This document shows, piece by piece, positions 1 to 7,947 of a DNA stretch of 64,000 nucleotides. The translations under genes and the position numbers were made by a program. The first letter of the stretch is position 1. Every line of letters begins with the position of its first letter. Below the pieces are notes generated by a model that was given only the letters and a program-made list of their open reading frames with translations, had not been told where the DNA came from and ran no database searches. This DNA is from Tsukamurella paurometabola DSM 20162 (lineage in GTDB: Bacteria; Actinomycetota; Actinomycetes; Mycobacteriales; Mycobacteriaceae): positions 1,116,001-1,180,000 of the forward strand of contig NC_014158.1 of the NCBI RefSeq assembly GCF_000092225.1, in the 5' to 3' direction.

Positions 1-5
1 GTGTC

Positions 6-371
6 CTACTTGCCGCCGAACATCTGATCCAGCTTCGCGAAATCCTCCTGCGCGGAGCCGCTCGCCCGGGTGCCGGCGTCGGTGTTGATCAGTGCCTTGC
101 GCTGCTCCAGCGTCAGGCCGGGCTCGGTGAAGGGATCCACCGGCAGGCAGGCGGCGTCCCGGTCGGCCTTGATCGTGCCATCGGGGTTGATGAACGCCGT
201 GCACTTGGGGAGGTTGTCGGCAGCCGGAGCGGCGGCAGCCGTTCCGCTGCCCGGCTCGGCGTTCGCGGTGCCGGTGAGCGCGAACCCGCCGATCACGGCG
301 CCCGCGGCGACGGCCGAACCGGCCACGGCGGTGAGGATGCGGGTGCGGGGCGAGGTAGTGGTGGTACGCAT
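6..371 (-). CDS. small secreted protein of unknown function
   Basis: A 121-residue protein with a clear Sec signal peptide: Arg-containing N-terminus, hydrophobic alanine/glycine core, and a probable cleavage site after TANA before EPGSG. The mature part is about 80 residues, acidic, with two cysteines that could form a disulfide outside the cell. I recognise no family. The ATG at 371 is chosen because an AGAAGGAGAA ribosome binding site lies just upstream and the signal peptide begins there; the frame stays open further upstream but that part does not look like protein. It is divergent from the desaturase gene, so the 275-bp gap holds promoters for both. Confidence 0.7.
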   Translation of the reverse strand: MRTTTTSPRTRILTAVAGSAVAAGAVIGGFALTGTANAEPGSGTAAAAPAADNLPKCTAFINPDGTIKADRDAACLPVDPFTEPGLTLEQRKALINTDAGTRASGSAQEDFAKLDQMFGGK

Positions 372-646
372 GCTGCGTTCTCCTTCTGTAGGTGACTGCC
401 GCACGGTGTTTGCGACATCACCCACAGTGCTGAGCGCATGTCCCAGCCCGGAACCAGCCACGTCCCGGAACCGACGCAAGTCGGCGCCTGTGCGGTGTGA
501 CCGACCTGCGACGAGTGCGCGTCCGCGATGTGACATGGACCCCACGTGGGACAACAATCGTGATTTCGTCCCACGGGGCTGTTACTCTCGACATCGTTCG
601 AAGACGACGGCCGCCGCATGCGGTCTGACCGATTGGGGATCGCCTC
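372..646. promoter_or_regulatory. divergent promoter region between secreted protein and desaturase
   Basis: A 275-bp gene-free stretch between divergent starts. On the plus strand a TANNNT-type -10 (TACTCT, 583-588) has only a weak -35. An 8-bp perfect inverted repeat, CGTGGGAC at 545-552 and GTCCCACG at 568-575 with 15 bp between, covers the -35 and spacer region. Such placement is typical of a repressor operator. I see no small gene here. Confidence 0.5.
545..575. promoter_or_regulatory. inverted-repeat operator in desaturase promoter
   Basis: Perfect 8-bp arms CGTGGGAC/GTCCCACG, centre-to-centre 23 bp, about two helical turns, lying directly upstream of and overlapping the -35 position for a -10 at 583-588. 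The geometry suits a dimeric regulator; which protein binds cannot be told from sequence. Confidence 0.45.
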
Positions 647-1933
647 GTGGCTATCACTGACATCGCGGAGTACGCGCACCTCACCGACGCCGACATCGAG
701 GCGCTCGGTGCAGAGTTGGACGCGCTGCGTCGTGAGATCGAGGAGAGCCGCGGCGAGGAGGATGCCAAGTACATCCGCCGCGTCATCAAGAGCCAGCGCG
801 TCGCCGAGACCGCCGGTCGCGTCTTCGGCCTGGCCGCCGGCATGAAGGGGTGGAAGGGCAAGGCCGCGTGGGCCGCCTCCGCCGCGTGCCTGTCGTACGC
901 CAAGGTCATTGAGAACAACGAGCTCGGCCACAACATCATGCACGGCCAGTGGGACTGGATGAACGATCCGGAGATCCACTCGGCCAACTGGGAGTGGGAC
1001 TCCGCCTCGGACGGCAAGTTCTGGCGCCACACCCACAACTACATGCACCACAAGTACACCAACGTCACCGATATGGACGACGACATCGGCTACGGCATCC
1101 TGCGCGTCACGCGCGATCAGCCGTGGGAGCCGTACATGCTGTTCAACCCGGTGTACAACGTGATCCTGGCGACCGGCTTCCAGTACGGCAAGGCCGTCCA
1201 GCACCTCGAGCTGATGAACGCGATGAAGGCCATGTTCAACGGCGGTGAGCAGTACGCCAACTACGACTGGCCCGAGTTCCGCCGGCGCCTGAAGATCGTG
1301 CTCACCAAGATCGGCAAGCAGACCGCCAAGGACTACGTCCTGTTCCCGGCCATGGCCGTCCCGTTCACCGGCGCCCGCGGCTACAAGAAGGCGGCATCGG
1401 CCAACTACGTCGCCAACACCGTGCGCGACGTGTGGGACCACATGACCATCTTCTGCGGTCATTTCCCGGACGACGCCGAGAAGTTCACCATCGAGGACAT
1501 CGACAACGAGACCCTCCCCGAGTGGTACCTGCGCCAGATGCTGGGCACCGCGAACTTCGAGGGCAGCAACGCCCTGCACTTCATCTCCGGCCACCTGGGC
1601 CGGCAGATCGAGCACCACCTGTACCCGGACCTGCCGTCGAACCGGTACAACTACCTCGCGGCGCGGGTCCAGGAGATCTGTGAGAAGTACGACCTGCCGT
1701 ACAACACGGGGTCGATCTGGCGGCAGTACGCGGAGTCGTGGCGCACGATCATCAAGCTGTCGCTGCCCGACAAGTACCTCAAGGCCACCGTCGACGATGC
1801 GCCCGAGACCCACTCGAACAAGCGCTTCTACGACGAGACCGGCGTGACCACCGTGGTCAAGGGCGAGATCGACGCCGAGGGCAACCGTCGTGGCCTGCGC
1901 AGCCACGTCCAGGAGTTGGCGGCGAGCAAGTAG
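647..1933 (+). CDS. desA3: membrane fatty acid desaturase (acyl-CoA delta-9 type)
   Basis: A 428-residue diiron membrane desaturase that would insert a double bond in a fatty acyl-CoA at the cytoplasmic membrane using O2 and electrons from a reductase. All three histidine boxes are visible: H95xxxH99, H128xH130xxxH134H135, and Q-I-E-H323-H324. It resembles mycobacterial DesA3 (Rv3229c), which makes oleoyl-CoA. The start is a GTG at 647 with a GGGGA Shine-Dalgarno-like run 7 nt before. A closely related second desaturase follows 39 bp later, and a flavin reductase that could supply electrons lies beyond it. Family assignment is strong; the exact regiospecificity and the symbol are inferred from synteny. 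Confidence 0.85.
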   Translation: MAITDIAEYAHLTDADIEALGAELDALRREIEESRGEEDAKYIRRVIKSQRVAETAGRVFGLAAGMKGWKGKAAWAASAACLSYAKVIENNELGHNIMHGQWDWMNDPEIHSANWEWDSASDGKFWRHTHNYMHHKYTNVTDMDDDIGYGILRVTRDQPWEPYMLFNPVYNVILATGFQYGKAVQHLELMNAMKAMFNGGEQYANYDWPEFRRRLKIVLTKIGKQTAKDYVLFPAMAVPFTGARGYKKAASANYVANTVRDVWDHMTIFCGHFPDDAEKFTIEDIDNETLPEWYLRQMLGTANFEGSNALHFISGHLGRQIEHHLYPDLPSNRYNYLAARVQEICEKYDLPYNTGSIWRQYAESWRTIIKLSLPDKYLKATVDDAPETHSNKRFYDETGVTTVVKGEIDAEGNRRGLRSHVQELAASK

Positions 1934-1972
1934 CGGGCGAGATCGCAGCGCACACGGCGTAGCCTTAGAGAC

Positions 1973-3382
1973 GTGGCTATCACAGATGTCGGCGAGTACG
2001 CACACCTCGATGACGCCGACATCGAGCAGCTCGCGCGGGAACTCGACGCGATCCGGGCCGATGTCGAGAGTTCGCGCGGCGAACGGGACGCGCGGTACAT
2101 CCGCGGCGTGATCCGGGCGCAGCGCGCTCTCGAGGCGGCCGGTCGGATCGCGATCCTGGGCTCCAAGAACCGGTGGTTCTGGAGCGCCGGCGCGGGCATG
2201 CTCGGGCTCGCCAAGATCATCGAGAACATGGAGCTCGGGCACAATGTGATGCACGGGCAATGGGATTGGATGAACGATCCCGAGATCCACTCCACCACGT
2301 GGGAGTGGGATATGGCGTGCCCCGGAGCGCACTGGAAGCACTCGCACAACTTCCTGCACCACAAGTACACCAACGTCGTGGGCAAGGACCTCGACGTGGG
2401 CTACGGCGTTCTGCGGGTGACCCGCGACGAGCAGTGGCAGGCGAAGCGGTCGGCGCAGTTCCTCAACAACCTGTTCCTGGGGCTCACCTTCGAGTGGGGC
2501 ATCGCCCTGCACGATATCGAGCTGGCCCAGGCCTTCGCGGGGAACAAGCCCTGGTCGGAGACTCGCAAGCAGCTGCGCGAGATGGGGATCAAAGCCGCGC
2601 GGCAGCTGGGCAAGGATTTCCTGATCTACCCCACGATCAGCAAGGCCGTCGGCGGCTCGTTCGGCCGTACCCTGAGCGCGAACCTCACCGCGAACGTGAT
2701 CCGCAATGTGTGGACCTACGTGGTCATCTTCTGCGGGCACTTCCCCGACGGCGCCGAGAAGTTCACCACCGAGTCCATCGTCGATGAGACCCCGGGCGAG
2801 TGGTACCTGCGCCAGATGCTGGGCAGCGCGAACATCTCCGGTGGCCGCACGATGGACTTCCTCACGGGCAACCTCAGCTACCAGATCGAGCACCACATGT
2901 TCCCGGACCTGCCGTCGAACCGGCTTTCCGAGATCAGCGTGCGGGTGCGGGAGATCTGCGAGAAGTACGACCTGCCGTACACCGAGGGGCCACTGCTGCG
3001 GCAGTACTACCTGTCCCAGCGCACCATCGCCAAACTCTCGCTGCCCGACCGGTGGCTGCGCGCCACGTCCGACGATGCGCCCGAGACGGCATCCGAGCTG
3101 CGCTTCGCCGCTGCGCGCGAGCGCCTCGCGCACGCGCAGGAGGCCGCGCACGAGCGGTTCGTGCACGCCCAGGAGAACGCACACGAGCGACTGGTGCATG
3201 CGCAGGAGAACGCGCACGAGAAGCTGGTGCACGCACAGGAGGCCGCGCACGCGGCCCAGGAGACGGTGCAGCGGGTGGGCCTGCGTACCGCCATCGCCGA
3301 GCTCGGCCGCAAGCGCGTCGAGGAGCGGCACCAGCGCCGCCGTGACCGGCGCCGCGCGCGCCGCGGCTCCCTCACCGACTGA
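1973..3382 (+). CDS. second membrane fatty acid desaturase with 11-residue repeat tail
   Basis: A 469-residue paralogue of the preceding desaturase, with the same N-terminal start (MAITD) and the same histidine boxes (H90xxxH94; H123xH125xxxH129H130; H307H308). It differs in its C-terminus: from about residue 384 four ungapped 11-residue repeats (consensus RLVHAQENAHE) are followed by a highly basic end (RRRDRRRARR). Eleven-residue periodicity is typical of amphipathic helices that lie on membranes. The GTG at 1973 sits 7 nt after a TAGCCT -10 (1960-1965), so the gene may have its own leaderless transcript as well as reading through from the upstream gene. Enzymatic family is certain; the role of the tail is unknown. 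Confidence 0.85.
   Translation: MAITDVGEYAHLDDADIEQLARELDAIRADVESSRGERDARYIRGVIRAQRALEAAGRIAILGSKNRWFWSAGAGMLGLAKIIENMELGHNVMHGQWDWMNDPEIHSTTWEWDMACPGAHWKHSHNFLHHKYTNVVGKDLDVGYGVLRVTRDEQWQAKRSAQFLNNLFLGLTFEWGIALHDIELAQAFAGNKPWSETRKQLREMGIKAARQLGKDFLIYPTISKAVGGSFGRTLSANLTANVIRNVWTYVVIFCGHFPDGAEKFTTESIVDETPGEWYLRQMLGSANISGGRTMDFLTGNLSYQIEHHMFPDLPSNRLSEISVRVREICEKYDLPYTEGPLLRQYYLSQRTIAKLSLPDRWLRATSDDAPETASELRFAAARERLAHAQEAAHERFVHAQENAHERLVHAQENAHEKLVHAQEAAHAAQETVQRVGLRTAIAELGRKRVEERHQRRRDRRRARRGSLTD
3122..3253 (+). repeat. four in-frame 33-bp repeats encoding an 11-residue motif
   Basis: Four tandem 33-bp units encode RLAHAQEAAHE, RFVHAQENAHE, RLVHAQENAHE and KLVHAQEAAHA (residues 384-427 of the second desaturase). 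They are ungapped and end 42 codons before the stop. Confidence 0.9.
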
Positions 3383-3407
3383 ATCCACGTCTCGACGATC
3401 CTGGGGC

Positions 3408-3434
3408 GGGAACCGTCCGAGGCGTAGATTGGTT
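3408..3434 (+). promoter_or_regulatory. SigH-type promoter of ferredoxin reductase
   Basis: GGGAAC at 3408-3413 and GTT at 3432-3434 are separated by exactly 18 nt, matching the SigH/SigR promoter pattern (GGGAAY, about 18, GTT). It lies about 50 nt before the ATG at 3487. A TAGATT overlapping the spacer (3425-3430) could alternatively be a housekeeping -10. Confidence 0.6.
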
Positions 3435-3486
3435 CGTCGAGCCGTCCGGAACGTCGATGTCCGGGTTGTCGATGGGAGGTCTGTCA

Positions 3487-4854
3487 ATGGCGCCGCTGCG
3501 CGTAGCGATCGTGGGATCCGGGCCGTCGGGGTTCTTCGCCGCCGGAAACCTGCTCGAACAGGACGATATCGAGGTCACGGTCGATGTCTTCGACCGGCTT
3601 CCGACTCCTTTCGGCCTGGTCAGGTACGGTGTCGCCCCCGATCACCCCGCGATCAAGTCGGTCACCAAGATCTTCGACCGCACCGCGCAGCACGAGAACT
3701 TCCGCTACTTCGGCAACGTCGAGGTGGCCACCGACATCACCGCCGCCGAATTGGCGCAGTGGTACGACGCGGTGATCTACGCGATCGGTGCCTCGGGCGG
3801 CCGCCGCCTCGAGGTCGACGGTGCCTGGCTCCCCGGTAACCATCCGTCCAGCGACTTCGTGGGGTGGTACAACGGCCATCCCGACCGCTGCGATCTGGAC
3901 GTCGACCTCGGCGTCGACCGGGCCGTGGTGATCGGTAACGGCAATGTGGCGCTTGACGCCGCGCGCATCCTAGTGACCGATGTGGAACAGCTCGCCGGCA
4001 CGGATATGGCCGATCACGCTCTCGATGCGCTGCGCGGCTCCGCGGTGCGGGAGGTCGTCGTGCTCGGCCGCCGCGGCGCGGAGCACGCGGCTTTCACTCC
4101 GTCCGAGATCGCCGAACTCGGCAAACTGCCCGGGGTCGATGTGATCGTCGACCCCGCCGACGTTCCGGCCGAAGACAAGGAGCGCGATAAGGCGCGGCCG
4201 CCGGTAGAGCGCAACAACCTCAAGCAGCTGCGCAGACTCGCGGCGCAGGAACCGTCGGGCGCGGATCGCCGCATCGTGCTCAAGTTCCTCCGGTCGGTGG
4301 TCGGTATCGGCGGCGAGGGCAAGGTCGACACCGTCTCGATCGCCACGAACGAACTGGTCGAGGGCGAGGACGGCACGGTCGAGGCGCAACCCACCGGGCA
4401 GGTCACCGAGCACGCCGCCGGCTTGGTGGTGCACGCCGTCGGCTACCACGGCACGCCGATCCCGGGAATCCCGTTCGATACCGAGCGCGGCGTGTTCCGC
4501 AACGCCGACAGCCGCATCGTGGGCTACGACGGTGCGCCGCTGCCCGGTCACTACGTGGTCGGCTGGATCAAGCGCGGACCGTCGGGGGTGATCCCGACGA
4601 ATCGGGATTGCGCCCGCGACACCGTCTCGGTGCTCCTCGCCGATGCCGCCGCCGGCACCCTCGCGCGCAGCGAATTCGATGGGGCACAAGTGGAGTCGAT
4701 CATCACCGAACGGGTGCCGAACCTCGTCGAGTACGACGGCTGGGTGGCGATCGATCAGCACGAGACCGCGCTCGCGGCGCCGCTGGAGCGCCCCCGGGTG
4801 AAGCTCACCAGTGTCGACGCGATGATCGACGCGGCGCAGGCGGCCGTCGAGTAG
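3487..4854 (+). CDS. fprA: FAD-dependent NADPH-ferredoxin reductase (adrenodoxin reductase family)
   Basis: A 455-residue flavoprotein of the adrenodoxin-reductase/FprA family, which moves electrons from NADPH to ferredoxins. The FAD-binding GSGPSG motif is at residues 10-15, followed by the family's PFGLVRYGVAPDHP stretch; a second nucleotide motif, GNGNVALDAAR, near residue 150 binds NADP. The ATG at 3487 is preferred over the in-frame ATG at 3457 because GGGAGGT ends 6 nt before it. Its position after two desaturases suggests it may feed electrons to them through a ferredoxin; that is inference. A SigH-type promoter lies upstream, as expected for a gene responding to thiol stress. The symbol is by family similarity; FprB is another possibility. 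Confidence 0.8.
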   Translation: MAPLRVAIVGSGPSGFFAAGNLLEQDDIEVTVDVFDRLPTPFGLVRYGVAPDHPAIKSVTKIFDRTAQHENFRYFGNVEVATDITAAELAQWYDAVIYAIGASGGRRLEVDGAWLPGNHPSSDFVGWYNGHPDRCDLDVDLGVDRAVVIGNGNVALDAARILVTDVEQLAGTDMADHALDALRGSAVREVVVLGRRGAEHAAFTPSEIAELGKLPGVDVIVDPADVPAEDKERDKARPPVERNNLKQLRRLAAQEPSGADRRIVLKFLRSVVGIGGEGKVDTVSIATNELVEGEDGTVEAQPTGQVTEHAAGLVVHAVGYHGTPIPGIPFDTERGVFRNADSRIVGYDGAPLPGHYVVGWIKRGPSGVIPTNRDCARDTVSVLLADAAAGTLARSEFDGAQVESIITERVPNLVEYDGWVAIDQHETALAAPLERPRVKLTSVDAMIDAAQAAVE

Positions 4855-4862
4855 CAACCCTC

Positions 4863-4911
4863 TTGACATCACGGACCGACATGATAGAAAGTCTCTATTA
4901 TTCTCTCATGT
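4863..4911 (+). promoter_or_regulatory. promoter with overlapping palindromic operator
   Basis: A perfect -35 TTGACA (4863-4868) is followed after 16 nt by TAGAAA (4885-4890). An inverted repeat, ACATGATAGAAA (4879-4890) and ATTCTCTCATGT (4900-4911), matches at 10 of 12 positions and covers the -10. The patch is strikingly AT-rich for this genome. It should drive the hydrolase gene at 4931 and be blocked by a dimeric repressor, plausibly TetR type. Confidence 0.6.
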
Positions 4912-4930
4912 AGGAATGCTGGAGGCTGCG

Positions 4931-5812
4931 ATGTCGGGAGCGGTGAAGCACGAGTCCCTGGAGCTGCACGCACGGGACGTGACCTTCGACTGGTCGCAGA
5001 CGCCCCTGGAGTGGATCGCCGGAGAACCCTTCGCGAGCAAGGGGATCGCGGGTGTCCTGCACATGGTGCTACCCGAGGGCGAGCGATGGTTCTGCGAGGC
5101 CTACACCGAAGCACTGCCGTACATCAAGGACGAGGAGCTGGCCCGCACCGTGCGCGGCTTCATCGGCCAGGAGGCGATGCACGCGGCCTCGCACGACGCC
5201 GCCGTCGGCGAGTATCTCGAACGGCTCGGTGTGGACACCGGGCCGTTCCTGCGCCAGATGGAGTTCGCGTTCCGGCGCATGCTGGGACCGCGCGACTACC
5301 GGTCGGGCAAGGCGCGCTACAACGATCTCGTGCAGCGGTTGTGGCTGATCGCGGCGGTCGAACACTACACCGCGATCCTCGGCGTGTTCGTGCTGAACAA
5401 TCGCTGGCATGAGTACGAGCTCGACCCGGTGATGGCCGACATCTGCCGGTGGCACGGCGCCGAGGAGGTCGAGCACCGCGCCGTCGCGCACGACGTGGCG
5501 ATGTACTTCGACCCCAGCTACCTGCACCGCTGCCGCGCGATGCTCACGATCGTGTTCTTCATGCTCACCTTCTTCCCGCGGGCGTCCCGGTTCGTCGACC
5601 GGGCCAGCACGGGCCGGCGGCAGAACCTTCCGTCGTTCCTGTGGCAGTACCTGCGCGCATCGCACAAGGGCATCGTCCCGCCCATCCGCTCGGTCGTGTG
5701 GTCCACGCTGCTCTACTTCAATCCCCGTTTCCACCCGGACAGCATCGGCTCCACGGAGCAGGCCGTGGCCTACCTCGCCACCTCGCCCGCGGTGCGCGCC
5801 GCGGGCCGGTGA
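4931..5812 (+). CDS. ferritin-fold predicted metal-dependent hydrolase (PF10118)
   Basis: A 293-residue protein of the PF10118 family, annotated as predicted metal-dependent hydrolases of unknown substrate. Paired Glu/His motifs typical of a ferritin-like diiron fold are present: E81xxH84 in QEAMHAASH, an EHYTA helix, and EExEHRAVAHDV. A hydrophobic stretch (LTIVFFMLTFFP) could touch the membrane. The ATG at 4931 is chosen over 4916 because GGAGG ends 5 nt before it. It shares a 4-nt overlap with the following acetyltransferase gene, so the two are translated together. Location beside desaturases suggests a lipid-related job, but no substrate can be named. Confidence 0.7.
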   Translation: MSGAVKHESLELHARDVTFDWSQTPLEWIAGEPFASKGIAGVLHMVLPEGERWFCEAYTEALPYIKDEELARTVRGFIGQEAMHAASHDAAVGEYLERLGVDTGPFLRQMEFAFRRMLGPRDYRSGKARYNDLVQRLWLIAAVEHYTAILGVFVLNNRWHEYELDPVMADICRWHGAEEVEHRAVAHDVAMYFDPSYLHRCRAMLTIVFFMLTFFPRASRFVDRASTGRRQNLPSFLWQYLRASHKGIVPPIRSVVWSTLLYFNPRFHPDSIGSTEQAVAYLATSPAVRAAGR

Positions 5813-6270
5813 CACAGGCGATCTCGCGCGCCGATTTCGCTGACCCGGCGCTCGCGGAGTTCCTCACGGCGCACCTCGCCGATATGGCACCGACGGCCCC
5901 GCCGGAGAGCCAGCACGCCCTGGGCTTGGCCGACCTGCAGGATCCGGCGGTCCGGCTGTGGACACTGCACGAGGACGGCGCGTTGCTGGGCACCGTGGCG
6001 CTGGCCGCCTTCCAACCCGGGCACGAGGAACTCAAGAGCATGCGGGTCGCGCCGGACACCCGGGGGCGGGGAATCGGGCGGCGGCTGCTGGTCTTCGCGA
6101 TCGACGACGCGCGCGCCCGTGGTATCGCCCGGATCTCGCTGGAGACCGGCAGTCAGGAGTTCTTCGCTCCCGCCCGCGCGCTGTACCGTGCCCACGGATT
6201 CACCGAGACCGGCCCGTTCGGCGACTACATCGTCGACCCCAACAGCACCTACCTGACGCTCGGGTTGTGA
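5809..6270 (+). CDS. GNAT family N-acetyltransferase
   Basis: A 153-residue GNAT acetyltransferase, which transfers acetyl from acetyl-CoA to an amine. The acetyl-CoA binding motif is visible as MRVAPDTRGRGIGRRLL, followed by the usual LETGSQEFFAPARALYRAHGF end of the domain. The frame is open far upstream, but the GTG at 5809 overlaps the stop of the preceding gene by 4 nt (GTGA), a common arrangement for coupled translation, and gives the normal GNAT length. Substrate unknown. Confidence 0.75.
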   Translation: MTQAISRADFADPALAEFLTAHLADMAPTAPPESQHALGLADLQDPAVRLWTLHEDGALLGTVALAAFQPGHEELKSMRVAPDTRGRGIGRRLLVFAIDDARARGIARISLETGSQEFFAPARALYRAHGFTETGPFGDYIVDPNSTYLTLGL

Positions 6271-6284
6271 TCCTCGCGCGCACC

Positions 6285-6310
6285 GGAATGGCCGGCGTAC
6301 CGTCGCTGTT
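6285..6310 (+). promoter_or_regulatory. SigH-type promoter of msrA
   Basis: GGAAT at 6285-6289, exactly 18 nt, then GTT at 6308-6310, 48 nt before the msrA start. This matches the actinobacterial SigR/SigH consensus, and msrA is a known member of this type of regulon in related bacteria. Confidence 0.65.
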
Positions 6311-6357
6311 GGAGTAGTCGGCGGCAGAACCCGATCGGGCCGCCGGAGAGGGAGCTC

Positions 6358-6894
6358 ATGACCGACACCGGCACCATCACCATCACCGACGGCACGGAGA
6401 CCGCTGTCCTCGCGGGCGGCTGCTTCTGGGGTATGCAGGATCTGATCCGCAGGCAGCCCGGCGTCCTCGCGACCCGCGTCGGCTACACGGGCGGCAGCAA
6501 TCCGAACGCCACCTACCGCAATCACCCCGGCCACGCGGAAGCGGTCGAGATCGTGTTCGATCCGAACGCCACCGACTACCGCAGCATCCTGGAGTTCTTC
6601 TTCCAGATCCATGACCCGTCCACGAAGGACCGGCAGGGTAACGACATCGGGTCGAGCTACCGTTCCGCGATCTTCCCGCTGAGCGCCGCGCAGGAGGAGA
6701 TCGCGCGCGAGACCATCGCCGATGTCGACGCCTCCGGGCTGTGGCCGGGCAAGGCCGTCACGACGATCGAGCCCGCCGGCCCGTTCTGGCAGGCCGAGCC
6801 GGAGCACCAGGACTATCTGGAGAAGTTCCCCGACGGCTACACCTGTCACTTCCCGCGGCCGGGCTGGAAGCTGCCCAAGCGCGCCGACGCCTAG
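6358..6894 (+). CDS. msrA: peptide-methionine (S)-S-oxide reductase
   Basis: A 178-residue MsrA, which repairs S-methionine sulfoxide in proteins at the expense of thioredoxin or mycothiol-linked thiols. The catalytic motif GCFWG places the active cysteine at residue 22; a candidate resolving cysteine, C163, lies in GYTCHF near the C-terminus. The region GYTGG...[17 protein letters not shown] is characteristic. The ATG at 6358 follows a GGAGAGGGAG ribosome binding site. It ends convergently with rsgA. A SigH-type promoter precedes it, consistent with induction by oxidants. Confidence 0.95.
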   Translation: MTDTGTITITDGTETAVLAGGCFWGMQDLIRRQPGVLATRVGYTGGSNPNATYRNHPGHAEAVEIVFDPNATDYRSILEFFFQIHDPSTKDRQGNDIGSSYRSAIFPLSAAQEEIARETIADVDASGLWPGKAVTTIEPAGPFWQAEPEHQDYLEKFPDGYTCHFPRPGWKLPKRADA

Positions 6895-6915
6895 GCCGAC
6901 GGGTCCGGCCGGGCG

Positions 6916-7947
6916 TCAGGCCCAGTCGGGGGTGGCGGACAGGTCCGCGAGCAGGCCGCGGACCGCCATCGCCCGGCGGTGCGCCGTCCCGTCCAGGTGA
7001 TCCAGGGCGCACTCGGGGTCGGCGGGCGGGCCGAGATGCGTGCATCCCCGGGGACAGTCGGCGGTCGCCTCCGCGAGATCGGGGAAGGCCGCCAGCACGT
7101 CGTCGGTGGAGATGTGCGCCAGCCCGAAGCTGCGGATGCCGGGGGTGTCCACCACCCACCCGCCGTCGGGTAGCCATAGCGCCACCGACTGCGTCGAGGT
7201 GTGCCGGCCCTTGCCCACGCCCGAGACCACACCGGTCGCGCGATTCGCATCGGGCACCAGCCGATTGACCAGCGTCGACTTGCCCACGCCGCTGTGCCCG
7301 ATGAGCGCGGTGACGTGCCCGGTGAGCAGATCGTGCGCCTCATCGAGTGGATCGCCCCGGCCGGCGACCAGCACCTGAAGGTCGAGATCGGCGAACTGGG
7401 CGGTGAATTCGTCTGGATCGGCCAGATCGCTCTTGGTCAGGCACAGCACCGGAGTGAGGCCGCCCGCATAGGCGGCGATCAGCGTGCGCTCGACGAACCC
7501 GGTGCGTGGCGGCGGATCGGCGAGCGCCGTCACGATGAGGAGCTGCTGTGCGTTCGCCACCACGATCCGCTCATACGGATCGGTGTCGTCGGCGGTACGG
7601 CGTAGCACAGTCGACCGCTCATCGACCCGCACGATCCGCGCCAGGGTGTCCTTGCGCCCGGACAGGTCGCCCACCACGCCCACGGAATCGCCGACGACGA
7701 TGGGGGAGCGGCCCAGCTCCCGGGCGCGCATGGCGACGATGATCCGCTCGGGGTCACCGTCGAGCGCGCAGCCCCAGCGGCCCCGGTCCACCGAGACCAC
7801 CATCGCGGTCGCGGCATCGCTGTGGTCGGGCCGGGTCTTGGTGCGCGGACGGCTGCTCTTGCCCGGTCGCACCCGGACATCGGACTCGTCGTATTCGCGG
7901 CGACTCAGGACGAGGCCCCGTCCCGAAGGCCCAGCAGGCCCTCCCAC
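6916..7947 (-). CDS. rsgA: ribosome small subunit-dependent GTPase A
   Basis: A circularly permuted GTPase (about 343 residues) that helps mature the 30S ribosomal subunit. G4 (TKSD), G1 (GHSGVGKST) and G3 (DTPGIRSFG) appear in permuted order after an N-terminal OB-fold, and a C-terminal zinc knuckle follows (CPRGC...C). The start is uncertain: a GTG at 7947 lies within the 3' end of aroA, overlapping by 43 nt, while the conserved protein seems to begin near [10 protein letters not shown], where a CTG overlaps the aroA stop. It is co-directional with and coupled to aroA, the same pair as Rv3228-Rv3227. Confidence 0.9.
   Translation of the reverse strand: MGGPAGPSGRGLVLSRREYDESDVRVRPGKSSRPRTKTRPDHSDAATAMVVSVDRGRWGCALDGDPERIIVAMRARELGRSPIVVGDSVGVVGDLSGRKDTLARIVRVDERSTVLRRTADDTDPYERIVVANAQQLLIVTALADPPPRTGFVERTLIAAYAGGLTPVLCLTKSDLADPDEFTAQFADLDLQVLVAGRGDPLDEAHDLLTGHVTALIGHSGVGKSTLVNRLVPDANRATGVVSGVGKGRHTSTQSVALWLPDGGWVVDTPGIRSFGLAHISTDDVLAAFPDLAEATADCPRGCTHLGPPADPECALDHLDGTAHRRAMAVRGLLADLSATPDWA

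Noticed and set aside
293-3487. Very long minus-strand open frame opposite the desaturases (1064 codons)
   Set aside because: It is the antisense shadow of strongly coding plus-strand genes with all histidine boxes; its translation is low-complexity His/Arg/Val-rich and lacks domains.
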